NCBI GenBank assembly: GCA_963922205.1 | Contig: CAWUHX010000395.1 | Span: forward strand, 62,001 to 126,000 | Reading direction: 5' to 3' | Source of the DNA: Romanomermis culicivorax | Taxonomy: Eukaryota > Nematoda > Enoplea > Mermithida > Mermithidae | Length of the DNA: 64,000 bases | Shown here: in pieces, positions 33,615-45,604 of the stretch | How the letters are laid out: each line of letters starts with the position of its first letter | Numbering within the stretch: position 1 is the stretch's first letter | Made by a program: the position numbers and the translations under genes | The notes under the pieces: model-generated | Told to the model about the DNA's origin: nothing | The model's database searches: none | What the model saw: only the letters and a program-made list of their open reading frames with translations

Positions 33615-34199
33615 AAACCAATCTCAATTTTTTGAAGTGTAAAAATAAGGATGACTTTAGAAATAAAATTTTTCTAAGCTAAAGAAAGAAACCAAAATAA
33701 AGCAATAGCAACAGAAACAAACAAAAACAAGCATCATGCAAGAATTGAAATCCTGAAGGTCATCCAAGGTCTGCTCTCAGAGATTCCAGGGTCTGTTTCA
33801 ATCGAAACTGAGCTGAAAGACTGCTCCCTAATCAGAACCTATAGCTATGGGTAAGTCCCTCTACCTATGTCTATAGGGTAGATGCAGGAGTTTACACCAG
33901 AAATGCAGATGTGAAGGGACATGTATATACATCATGTTTAACATGCATAGTATACAACTCAAGATTGTACATAAGATTTTCTTACACAGAGGGACAACAG
34001 ACATGGAAAACTCAGGCTACATTTGAGAAAGTAGTCAGAGCTGAAAAAATTTGGTTGTTGGGAAGACTATACGCGTAAATAAACACATAACAATGTAGAA
34101 GTGAAGTACCAAAATTTGTGAGCTGGGATCACAAAATTTATGAAAATTAGTTACTTTTACAGAAAATAGATACAGATATCTGACAAACTTGAATCAAGT

Positions 34200-37100
34200 A
34201 TTAAGTGACAGCAGATGGTTGAGGAGGACCACAGGTTTCACCTAAAAAAGATTTCCCCAGCAGACCATAGAATATAATTTTTTAGGCGAGAAATGGATAC
34301 AACTCAAGGTCTACCAGGAGAATCTAGTGCATCAATAGTGACGACCATGGCCGTGCGCAAGGGGGGTGGGGGGGGCGGCCGCCCCCCCCCCCCCATTGAG
34401 GCAGTAACTCTAAACCGAAAACATGCGTTTTGGTGGACTTTAAAAGGTCAAAATCTCAAAATTTTCCGGCGCTTCGCGCCGGTCATGGGTATAGTTATAA
34501 CTATATTCTATCAGGCGCGGCTGTTAGCATATCTACTTCGACTTACTAATTAATGCTCAACAGTTTCTATCAATCAAGCTAGCTGGTTTCATTTTCTAAT
34601 CGTTTACAGTCAATTATGTCACCGAAAATAGAGATTTTTCATCAAGTCTCTCAATTTTTTCCCTCAATGATTGGAATTTTTTAAATGTTTGCAATCTGAA
34701 CTTTTGCGTTTATTGAAGGTGGAAATTGAAGACATTACTCTAGAATGCGATTTCAAAACATTTGTTCACGAATTATCTGTTGGAAAGATTTATTTTTCAG
34801 CGTTTTAGAATACAAAAACCCGAAAATTTTTCCGGTGCTTCGCGCCGGAATGGCAGGCAAATTACGCTTCATCAGTCTGATTTTGATTTATTTCCCAACG
34901 TTATGAAGGTTCATATTCCAGCATTTTAGAAAGTGAAAATCAAAAAATTTTTCCGGCGCTCCGCGCCGGACCATTCTATAGAACACCAATATATTCTTCA
35001 TGAGCCTATTTTGACTAACATAAGCAGAATTTTCTCAATTTTTTCCTCATTTTTGCAGGTTTCTGACTCCGGTTCTCATGTGGAAAAAATCTTCGAGGAA
35101 AATTACGGTGATGCACACAGTATATCCGCGTATGATCAACATTTTCTGGGGCTATTCAGAGAAAAAATCTAGTCCGCCCCCCCATGAAAAAATCCTGCGC
35201 ACGGCCCTGGTGACAACATTATGCTCAAGAGTTGAAATATTGGTAACAATGTACAGGCTGATGTAGTTGGGCTGTATCTTATTGCTTTTCTTAGAGTTAA
35301 CCAGTAACATGAGGTCATTTGTGAGGATCTCACACTGTTTGGCTTTCTTATCATAATAGGACTTAGTAGAGGTTGGTGCTTTATCCAGGTATTTGCTAAC
35401 ATTCTTATACAGATTCAGATGAGATTGAGTTAGAATGCGCTGATAAGCATCATAATTTAAAGGTAAAGTCAGACGTTTTGTGCATTCGTAATCAAAAGTG
35501 ATTCGAGGCTGGTGACTTCTCAACAATTTCAATGGAGAATGGGGGGTTTCAGTGTGAGGAGTAGCATTATATGTGAAGACTGCATAGGCTGTATATTGTT
35601 CCCAATTATTGGGGCCTTCCACAGTATACCATTTAAGTTGAGAAATTAATGTTTGATTGAATCTCTCAACCATCCTATTGCACTGTGGGTAATGGGCAGT
35701 AGTTCAGACTTTTCTGATCTTCAGTAGCTCACAAACGTCTTGTATGAGTTTTGAGGTGAAACAGCTACCTTGATCAGAAAGCAGAAATTGAGGAGTTCTG
35801 TGTTGCAGAATGACATTGTTAACAAAACATTCGACTATAGTAGAGGCCTTCTGATCAGGGATCAGGTGAGCACTTACCCACTTAGTGAAATAATCTTGGA
35901 AGACAATGACAGAAGATCTATGATCACCTCTGGGGAAATATTAACAATATCAGTTGCAACAATCTTGAACAGATACATTGGCTTAATAGGAATCAGAGGT
36001 CCAGGAGTAGGCAGTTTAGCAGTAGTTAATTGAAAGATTTTACAAGTTTTAATCCAAGTTCGCACGGCATCTTCCATTCTGGGCCATCAGAAGTAAAGCT
36101 TTATGGCATCAAGAGTACGATTGTGCCCTTAATGGTTCATAATTTTTGCACCATGGAATTGGTGAAGAATGGTATCGACAAGTGCTGTAGGGACAATGAG
36201 CTGTCTCAGAACCTTAGACTGTCGGTAGAGTATACCATCTTCAATGAAAAAACAGGTAGGGGACTTAAGAGGATTATCAGAGTTAAGAGCAGATATGATT
36301 TTCATTAAAACAGGATCCTCATTTTGAAGTTGAGTGATTTCAGCTGGAGAGGGAATAGAAGGTCGTTCTACTGCCGGTAGCTGGAAATCATCTTTGAACA
36401 AAGCTTGAGGATTGGACAGAGTAGTTTGAAGAGTGTCAGAAGTCTTAGCCATAGAGGGAGTAACCGCATCTATAATAGAAATATCTAAATCAGTAGCAGT
36501 AGGTAAAGCAGAGTCTGTCGCTGTGATAGATGAACAGATTTCCTTAAAAGAAGTTTGAGGTTGTTCAGAAGAGCAAAATTCAGATCTAAAGATTTCAGAA
36601 GGGAGTTCATCAGTCCCAGGGATAGGAGCTGATTGGCGAAGATCTTTGCGAGATAAGAAATCTGCACAGGCATTATCTTTTCCTTTGACATACTCGACCT
36701 TATAGTCCTAGTCTTGCAAGCTAATTGCGAAGCGTTGCAATCTAGTGTTTGTATGTTTTTCTTCCTTTAACCATTGCAGAGGTTTACAGTCAGTATGCAT
36801 TATGATACATTGTCCGTAAACATAATGCCGATACTTTCAAAAACCATAAACAATTTCAAAACACTCATGTTCAGTAGTACTATTGCGGGTTTCAGCATCA
36901 GTTAAGACATGGCTATTATAAGCAATTATCCACTTATTTTGAAAGCTTTACCATAGTAAACAGGGTAATGCAGCAAAGGAGTAGATGTGAGAGTAGTTTT
37001 AATATGGTCAAAGGCTTGTCTTTGAAGATCAGTTACAGTATATGTCTCATCTATATAGAGCAGCTCATAGAGTGGTGCCCATAAGGTAGGGAGTTTAGGA

Positions 37101-37862
37101 ATAAAGCGCTTGCACCATTGTACAAGGCCAAGAAAGTTTTGCATCTGCTTTTTGATACTCGGAAATTGGTAATCCCAAGTAGCTTTGACTTTATCCTGAT
37201 CAGCTGACATGCCGTCAGAATTCAGAAGGTGACCGAGAAATTTCACCTTAGGAGGTAGAAATTCACACTTGTCAGGTCGAAAAGTGAGATTAGCGTCCCT
37301 CCATCAAACATTGAAATTCTGCAGGAGCATTTTTCAGGCCAAAGGGTAAAACCTTGAACCTAAAAAGTCCTTCGTAGCAGATGAAAGTAGTTTTGTCATG
37401 AGATTCAGAGTCAAGAGGTGCTTGCCAGTAGCCTGCTTTCAGGTCCAAAGTTGTGAAAAACTTTGCATTTCCCCATACATCTAGGTAATCATCGATTCTA
37501 GGAATTGGAAAACAATCATTAGGTGTAACTTCGTTAATGCTTCGATAGTCGACTACCAGGTGCCAAGAACCATCCTTCTTCTTCACTAGAAAAAGAGGAG
37601 CAGCACAAGGGGACCATGAAGGTTCAATAAAGTCTTTATCGAGCATTTCCTGAATGTGAGACGTAACTACAGGATGTTGTTCAATGGGAGCACGATAGTA
37701 GTCTCTAGCAATAGGTTGAGCATTGCCAGTATTGATGTTCACCTTGAGCTCATGAGTAAAAGTAGGAGGATCACAAGGTAAACTGAAGACATCTCTATAC
37801 CATTTGAGTATTTTAATGGCTTCAGCCTTCTGAGTGGGCGAGACAGAGGTATTTTGAGTCAT
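34200..37862 (-). pseudogene. pol: Decayed pol of element 2 (RT active site deleted)
   Basis: RT begins at 37862 (KWYRDVFSLP, LFLVKKKDGSW, LDLKAGYWQ, LPFGLKNAPAEFQ). At about 37292 the text jumps from AEFQCLMEG straight to NLTFRPDKCEF, removing the roughly 43 residues that hold the YxDD box. RNase H and integrase follow with multiple stops and frameshifts (LSDQGSCF and MVERFNQTLISQLK remain recognisable; the HHCC region is damaged). The integrase C-terminus is broken by a DNA transposon at 34346-35209, beyond which weak homology continues to about 34200. Confidence 0.85.
34346..35209. mobile_element. hAT-like non-autonomous element inside integrase
   Basis: 864 bp with inverted ends (CATGGCCGTGCGCA at the left; right end, read inward, CAGGGCCGTGCGCAGG). 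It is flanked by 8-bp duplications that differ at one base (GTGACGAC 34338-34345, GTGACAAC 35210-35217). G-rich and C-rich tracts lie next to the left end. The interior has three GGCGCTTCGCGCCGG-type palindromes and text related to family A; no transposase. Confidence 0.82.
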
Positions 37863-38501
37863 TTTTTGAAGAGATAAGTGAAGTTTTTGAGAATCAGAGG
37901 TATTAGGCAGAGAGTGATCTAATGCAGCAGGTTGGTGATCGGCTGGATCACACTCTGATGCAGCTACAGCAACACAAGAAAGAGTATCTCCTGAGCTGGT
38001 GTGCGAATTTTCCAGAGAGTGCTTTACAACAGCAACTACTTGTTTAGCGCGAAGCTTAAGACAGTTTCCAGAATTATTGACAAACAGAAGTGGACAAGTT
38101 CCATTACAGATATTAATCCCTGAAGTTTCTACAGGAAATTCTTCGTCCTTAGAAGTGTTAAGTGCTGGTTGAACTATTAGATCAGGTATGGATGCGTTTG
38201 TTTGTGGGAAAACATGACCACAAATCCAGTGTTGAGAATAAGGTTGAATCTTAACAGTAGCAGCAGCAACAATAAAGATAGGCTTGGCAAGTTCAGCAAC
38301 AACTAAATTGTTGGGATCAACAACTGTGAAAGTGTGGGTGTGAACGGGTCGATCAGAGGATTCAGCTTCAATCTCTTCAACTGGCCCATCACTTTCAGAT
38401 GATGGATGGTCTGAAGATTGGGCAGAAATCAGAATTTCTTCTAGAATAGGTCCTTCAAGACTGGCGAGAGTTGAGATTATTTCAGGTGAGTTAGGCAGAT
38501 G

Positions 38502-38870
38502 TCAAGGAATTACGGTAAGAGGTTGCTGTTTGATGGCTATCTCAATGTAACCTTGCTTAAAGTTTAAAATGGCTTGGACATCAGGATGAGCCAGAAAGTC
38601 AGTACCAATGATGCACTGGTCTCCAGTGTCATCATCGAGAACAACGCATTTGACAAGATGTTGACCGAAATCAGATTCAGTAGTGAATAGAACCAGACCA
38701 TGGGTCTTTACCACTGCTCCATCTGCGACACGAATGTGGCCACAGACAGGTAGAGGGGTATGTTTCTTCTCAAAGGCTCTCTTAACAAGACCAGATGATA
38801 ACACAGAACACTGAGCACCTGTATCAATGAGAGCACCTGTATCAATGTAAGCATTTTGATAAAAATGAGG
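38502..38870 (-). pseudogene. Aspartic protease of element 2
   Basis: The frame contains GALIDTGAQCSVLSSG at the N-terminus and CIIGTDFLAHPDVQAIL near the end, matching the protease of element 1. An 18-bp direct duplication (38813-38830 and 38831-38848) repeats the catalytic D-T-G segment so that IDTGA occurs twice in frame. The reading frame upstream, towards gag, is broken. Confidence 0.75.
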
Positions 38871-39154
38871 AAGGCATTAGTAGGCAGATAGTTTTTTACC
38901 GAATTATCAGAAACAGGAGTGCTGTAACCTATATGGCATATTGCTGAGTATGCGATCCAAGGATCATTCCCTGAGATGTCTTCCGCATCCCAATTAATAG
39001 TACCAGGAGTTGAGGTTGAGACTGAGGATCAGCTTGATTGATGAGAATGGGTTGTTCTGCGGTACCAACCTAGGCTTTCGTAGCTTCCAGAATCTTATGA
39101 GCTTTAGAGACAGCAGTGGCAAGTTGTTGAACAGTAGTAAATTCCTGCGCATCA

Positions 39155-41072
39155 TTACCAATTGAAATTTGGTACAAAACAGGCATTTTCATCAAAACGT
39201 CTTGATGACTTTCTGATGGCAGAATTTCTGATCCTTATCAGGAAATAGAAGTTGAACGAAGTCATGACTCGGCTGAGAAAAGCAGTAGGATCTTCCCCTG
39301 AGCTCGGCGTCATCAAATCTAACTTACATCCAAAACTCATCTTATCACAGGTAGGAGTGAGAGAGAACATTAACATATGCTTAGCTTCTTCATAATCATT
39401 GATGTCCTGGATAGTATCACTAGGAGCATTACGAGTTAATCTGCAAAGTGCGCTGATCTTGACATAATTACTTAAATCAAAATGGAACAGACTTTCGAGA
39501 CGAGTGAAAAAGCACAGCAATTGCTTATCACGAGTTGCTTCATTAATGCACAGAGTTGACATATTCTTAACTATTCCCTCAATCGGGCTTTCCTCATTAG
39601 GATGTGATGGGTAGTGGATACCGGTGGTGTGATAACCATAGTTATGTGGAAAGTTTACTGGAGGATAATCAAAAAAACCAGGAGGAGGAATAGTATACGA
39701 GGAATTGTAGGTATCTTAGAGGTAGGTACATGCTCTTCTTCAATTATGGAAGAATCGCGTTGACTAGGAGGATTAGATTGCTCAGAATTGGAAGTTTTCA
39801 ACTTAATAACAGGAGCTATAGCTGGTATGTGAGAAGTTACAGGTACACCTAGTAACAGGTATACTATGAGTTGCAAGAAGTTCAGGTTGAGGTACAGAAA
39901 TAGGAGGGTTACTTGAATTACTCTCATGGTTTACCGCAGAATTACTACTTGAGGTTGCAGAAATGAAAAGCTTGAACTGTTCGATTAGAGTAGTTAAAGT
40001 AGCAGACATGGTAGTAGTTTGACTATCTTGCTTCGCCTGAAGTTCGTTAAGGAGTCCCAGATTTCTTTCCTCACTTTCTCGGACTTTGTCTTTGACAAAA
40101 CTGAGAACTTGATTAATAGTAGCAGTAGTGGGAATATTTTGAGTAACTGACTTAGTAGCTTCCGCCAGGGCAGTTAACTGTGCCAAAACTTCTGCTCGAA
40201 AATTTTCAATCTCAGCTGTACAGGCATCACTGATGCTTCTAGGCTGAGATTTCCTACTCTTATGAGGGCGAGAAGAGATCACAGAATAATCAACATTTAC
40301 AGAATCAGAATCAGAAGCAATAGGTTGTACAGAAGTTTGTTGAGAGCTGGAAATAGGAGCCCCCGATAGTGACGGCTGAATTTGCGAGGCTGTGTTTGTC
40401 AATTTGACTTTTTTTTGTGAAAAAATCGATTTATTTTCCTTGAGAGACCCCTCCAACCAAAATTTTGGGAATTACCCAAAAAAGTTGCCAACCCCCCCAG
40501 ACATAGGGGCTCCGTTACATGTATGCACGGCACAATAGCGACGGCTGAATTCACGAGGCAATGTTTACTAGAGAACCAAAGACCCAAATAGGAGCAATTG
40601 CCGATAGCCAAATCGGAGCTGCAACTGACTGAGGCAGCAGAGCCAAGGAAACAGGATTAAAAGGTGTATTTTGAGCTGAGTTTAAAAGATTAATTACATA
40701 GGGTGACTGAGCAGATAAATTTTGAGGTACCTGAGGGTGATTACTAGGCGCCAAATTAGCTGACATATGCCCGTGATCCACAGATTCCTGAGAACCCGAT
40801 ACCTCCTGTGGTAGAATGAGAGTTGACGGCATAACTGCCTGCGCAACTGGCGCTGGTTGCATGGAAACTACATTACTTGAGGACCCAGAGGTGACTAGCG
40901 AGTTGCTAAGTGCTGTGGGAGCGACTAGTGAAACTCTATTCACCCATGGGGTACGAGAGATTTTTTGAGAGTTCGTTAGCATCTTATAAAAACCTGGAAA
41001 ATAACCTAAGGCAGATGTCCCACGAGGTCTAGCCTCCAGTATTCGTGAGAAGTAAAGGAAACTAGGCTTCAA
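39155..41072 (-). pseudogene. gag: Decayed gag of element 2
   Basis: Reading frames 41072-40551, 40456-39803 and 39562-39155 together cover a disordered Ser/Gln/Pro-rich N-terminus, a coiled-coil-like stretch and a capsid-like region (LLCFFTRLESLFHFDL ... EDPTAFLSRVMTSFNF) that parallels element 1 gag. The frames are separated by shifts. Around 40370-40560 a 25-bp segment (GACGGCTGAATT...) is repeated on either side of about 140 bp, marking an internal duplication or insertion. The zinc knuckle could not be found. Confidence 0.65.
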
Positions 41073-41089
41073 TGCAGAGAAGGTATGTA

Positions 41090-41115
41090 CTTAATGAACC
41101 TAAACGGATCACCAG
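41090..41115 (-). promoter_or_regulatory. Primer binding site of element 2
   Basis: One base inside the 5' LTR the minus strand reads TGGTGATCCGTTTAGG, beginning with the expected TGG. tRNA not assigned. It differs from the site of element 1, consistent with a separate family. Confidence 0.55.
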
Positions 41116-41620
41116 TGTTATATTTGTAAATCTTTTCTTATTTATTTGAGACTCTTGGCAGGCCATCCACCAAGAATATTTGACATTTGATTTTGAAGTC
41201 AAAAATGCTTTAGGCAGGAGTTCCACGAAGTTCAGACCTTAATACTAAGACTTACCTAGCGCTGGGCTGGGGCACGTACTCCCTTTCTTTTTTGACAAAT
41301 GCTCAAAATGATTTAACCAATAAAATATTCTAAATTGAGAAATGGGCGATTTCTAAATTTAAAATAATTGAGATGATGATGGTAAATGGGCAGCGAGGAG
41401 TTTACTTGGCGAGAAATAACAGTTGATAAAAAATTATGAAACACAAGAACTGATTCAGTGACCGAAATTCCGGCACACAATGCAATGACTACAGTAATTG
41501 CCCAATGCAGTTTGAATTTCAATGAGATGCTTGAGACATGCTCATCTTTGGTTGTAAGGTGCAGAAAGTTGTAAAGTGACATTAAAACAGTTGTGGGAGA
41601 CTGGAAACGTCACTACAACA
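41116..41620 (-). repeat. 5' LTR of element 2
   Basis: 505-bp partner of 28031-28536, same TG...CA ends, clearly more diverged from its partner than the LTRs of element 1 are from each other. Confidence 0.9.
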
Positions 41621-43774
41621 TGAATAATAGAACTGGACTGGAAAACAAGGAATGTTTTCCATTTAAGGATTTTCTCCGAAACTGTATGTCACATAGGACA
41701 GGAAATTTGTAACCACACTCAAATAATGCCCAGCAAAAAGTTGGAAAGTGTGTCAACAATGTCAATGTTTCTGTTCAAATCAAACACCATAAATAAAAAT
41801 TTCGGTTCCCAGTCCCACAGAATGAATGGAGGAAGTTAATAATTCCTATTCTTTCCCCAGTTATTGATAATCTCAAAGTCTGTTGCCATAATACAAATAT
41901 ACCATTCGAATAGAATTTGCTCGCATTTGATAGAGACATATACAAGTAATTGATATCATACTCATTGAATCTGCGCGAAGCGCTGAGAAAATGTCACCTT
42001 TCCAGTCCCTAAAATGGATAAAAATCAAGGAAATTTAGCCTTAGATCAGACAAAAAATTTGTACCAATTGGCACAAATGCTCAAAATTTTTTGTGCTATT
42101 CCAAATTTTTTTTGTGACAAAAACCATGTTTTGGCACACAAAAAGACTTTTATGTTTTGATTGTATCTTTTCTTATATTTGTATATATATCATTGATGCC
42201 AGCCTGAAGAACGAAAATTTATCTGGAAATTCATATTCTAAAACGCTTGAAAATAAATCGGACTTCAATATCCTGGATAAAATTTCAATCATTTTCTATA
42301 ATCGAGCAAAGTCATATTAAAAAAATGAAGAAAATTCAGGCTTACAGTATTTTCTGTTTTTTTAGGGAAATCGCCATAACATAAGTTTAACTTATTGAAT
42401 ATGAATTTTTGGCTTTTAGATTAGAATATCTCTACTCAATGGAATGCCTTAAAATAAAACTACGGCTTGAAAAATGCTCAAAACATCAGAATACGAGTAG
42501 CAACAATCAAGCACATAATTAAATTTGTCTATACGCTTATATATCATTACTGACCGTAGTCAACCCATATTCACCACAAGCATGCGTAAAGCCATCAATA
42601 CAGTAAACTGTTGTTTAAAACGCAAAAGGTCAAACTTACTTTTAAAATCATGATAATGTCATGAATGTGACTGAAAAGCTATCTAATATATAAATAAGGC
42701 TCCTATTTACGAGCTTTGTGAATTTGATCGAATTATAAGCAAATTATTAAACAAAATGACCGTTTTACACGAAAATACAACTCGCATAGTGCACATGTTG
42801 TGCAGGTCTTTCCTTAAGGGTTTTAGAAAAGCTTAGTTCTGGTCCGAACTGACCTGTTAGAACTAATCCCTTGGCTAAGCCTCAGTGATAGTGCAACAGT
42901 CGGGCTCCCCAGATCTGGCAACAACAAAGATAAACTTGCTTCAAATACAGGGCCCCACACAGAGCCCTCATAGTCTCCTAGAAGAGAAAAGGAATCCCCT
43001 CTGCGATAGACTTACTTGCTGGATCCCCTGATGGGTCTTCCAGAGCTTGCAGTCAGCAAGCAGGCACCTGGGCCTTTGGCCCTTCACTCCAATCGGTCGC
43101 TCAGATCTAAATAATAAACAATAAGTTAAACAATAATATCCGATGAATATTAAAAAGAAAGTGGGTGCACCACTAATATTTTTATGTAAATTAAGGACAC
43201 TTGTGCTGGGATAATGTTTATTGGATGCCAGCATAAAATATGAAAAATACTATATATAATGACAATGAATGAATCCCTATCACTTTCTGGTCTTTCTGTG
43301 GCGCTCCATTTCTATGCAAATGTCTGTGTGGCTGGTCGTCCAATTCGTCGATTTGCATGGCAATTTCCTGATGCAACTTGCCATCAACAGGGTGCCCAAC
43401 ACACAAAAACGATTACAGTATGGAAACAATGATAAAAATATTTCAATTTTTTGACAAAGATATCACTTGGATCTATCATGAATCTCTTTTTGGGACTTCA
43501 AATTCTGAAAAAGTGTAGAATTAATGCATATGTCAATCTTTTTCTCAATGTTAGCAAAATTATGCTTCTACAAGCAAAAAACTGTCAAACAAAATATGTT
43601 TGGCGAAGTAGGCCAAAGTTGGCACAACAGTTTTGTTTTTTGATGGGGCCTTTTTTTGTCTGAGTTCTGAAGAAGCCTTTTCACAGCTGTCTACAGTTCT
43701 GTATAGGTACAAAATTTTATAAGAAATGAATTCAGTCAAATTGAGTTACTGATTTGAGTAAGAAGTGAATTTCC
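41621..43774. other. No gene recognised
   Basis: About 2.1 kb. The stretch 42830-43110 is less AT-rich than its surroundings and may be an old repeat. A short minus-strand frame around 43260-43400 ([17 protein letters not shown]) looks coding-like but has no partner exon or family match. Confidence 0.35.
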
Positions 43775-44727
43775 TTACTTTATTACAGAAAAACGTGGCT
43801 GAGATGTTGGACTTTCATGATGGGAAGATGTAATTATTGTACAGACTTCATTCAATCTACTCAATGCAACTTCCACAGCTCTTGGATTAATTGATAAACT
43901 TTGACAGACACCTTCCTTCATTAAAATGTTCATCAATTTTTCCATAACCTGGACAATTTTGTCTGTTGTTTCTGCTGACGAAATATCGACACATTCATTG
44001 GTTGATCTTTCTTCTGGCAATTCAAATTGTGGATAAAATAGACTTTGTTGGTTCAATTGCAAAGAATGGCTACAGTGAATATGCTTGCAAGTATATCTAG
44101 CTACTAAAAAATCATGTCAAAGCAAACTCAACATGATCTATGTTTAAATTGACAGGCACTGATCACTGATTTTTCTAGAAATAAAATATGTACACTAAAC
44201 ATGGGGAAAATGAATGAAAATGAAAAATCCAAATACTCAAAATTCTGTTGATTATTTTTTTCAGTACAAAACTGGTGCAATTTTTGTATGAGCTGTATCA
44301 AAATAAAGTGCCTCACTGAACAACGTAAAAAATGACTGAATCATTTTTCACTTTTGCTGCTTTAACTTTCCACAAAACTTTCCATCAAAAAATTGCACTC
44401 CTAGCATTTGCACTCAATTTCTTCAGAATGCTTATGGCAGCGCACTACATAATCTGGACAAAATTGCATGAACTTCAATAAAATAATCAAGAGAAGAGTT
44501 TTCAGCATTTGAATCAGAAAAAGTCAATAATATGAAAATTTATTCTTTCTTGAGGGCCTTCGAAAATATTGTTGAGCTTTGTTCATTTTCTTGGTTGCAC
44601 AAGAACCAAGCTACCGGTAATCCTCATCGAGTATCATCCAATACTAAAACTGTGACAAGTAACAGTTTCTTTCAATTAATGCCATGGGTGGTATCCATAC
44701 ACACAATGTTTGATGCAAATTTTTGAA
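43775..44727 (-). pseudogene. MULE-type transposase remnant with SWIM zinc finger
   Basis: On the minus strand, 44727-44526 reads a transposase core (NIVCMDTTHGIN, LLLVTVLVLDD, GLPVAWFLCNQENEQS) with several stops. The DTTHGxN and DD...PVAW signature is that of MULE/SWIM-type transposases. Further on, 44100-43775 begins with CKHIHCSHSL, the CxH half of a SWIM zinc finger, followed by an open helical tail of about 95 residues. Both pieces share strand and order, so I read them as one decayed transposase gene. The middle section is too eroded to join. Confidence 0.65.
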
Positions 44728-45604
44728 ACAGTGACCTCTGGGCAATTGTTTGCAGGCCTGAAATTAAAAAAATATATTTAATCAATTTTTACCAATGGAT
44801 TATGACATAATGATAAAAATTGTTTTATTATTAGAAGAGTAAACAGCTAATTTCATGAAACTTAACTAAGAAAAAATATTGCTGATCAGAATGGTAATAA
44901 AGCACAACTCCAGCATTCTTCCTGACATTCTGCCCTAGACTTACCATTTCATTTTCACAAAGTCAGCCAGGCTGTAGGCTGAAATCTCACCTGATTTGAT
45001 GAATATCTGTGCTGGTTATCAAATGCTCATGTTTGGAAATTTTTTCAATACAATTATCATTCATATCAGCTGAAAAATTACACTGAATTTACACCTGCAA
45101 AAACCCAAAAAGGTACTTTTTCCTAATTTTCCGAGTTTGGGAGTTTTGGGTATAGAGCTGACCAGGTTGGGTAGGTCCCCCCAATCTCCCCAAATTACAG
45201 GTATGTGTCTATTGCAATGATTTATTTTGCAGCATTTTAGTATATAAAAATGTGAAAATTTTTATATTCTAAAACAATGAGAAACAAAATTACTATCTAT
45301 TAGTATGATTTTAATTTACATTTCAATGTAGGCAAAATTCATTTTCCAGCATTTTAGAATGTAAAAACCAGAAAATTGAAACAATAAACACATGAAGAGT
45401 TTGGTTCTCATGTGGAAAGAATCTTTGAGGAAAAATTGGTGTGCAGCTTGATTATCAGAATGTAATGAAAGGTGATAGATGTATATACCGCTTTGTTTAG
45501 TTTGAATAGATGATTTTATTCATAGTTTGGTTAGTACCAATTCAAAGATAAATTTCGATCATGAGTAGTCTAAATTATCTGGTTCAACTATCTATTTTCA
45601 GAGA
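44728..45604. other. No gene seen
   Basis: AT-rich, no supported gene. A family A fragment (TTCTCATGTGGAAAGAATC) is near 45400-45425. Confidence 0.4.

Larger units (their letters stand above)
28031..41620 (-). mobile_element. Ty3/Gypsy LTR retrotransposon, older copy with the same accessory gene (element 2)
   Basis: 13.6 kb on the minus strand between LTRs 28031-28536 and 41116-41620, which start TG and end CA. The flanking four bases are CGAA and TGAA, a one-mismatch duplication. Order is gag, protease, RT-RNase H-integrase, spliced accessory gene, the same as element 1 and of almost the same length, but protein identity is low, so it is a distinct family of the same lineage. The LTRs differ more than those of element 1, and there are frameshifts, stops, an RT deletion and a hAT-like insertion, so it is old and dead. 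Confidence 0.9.
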
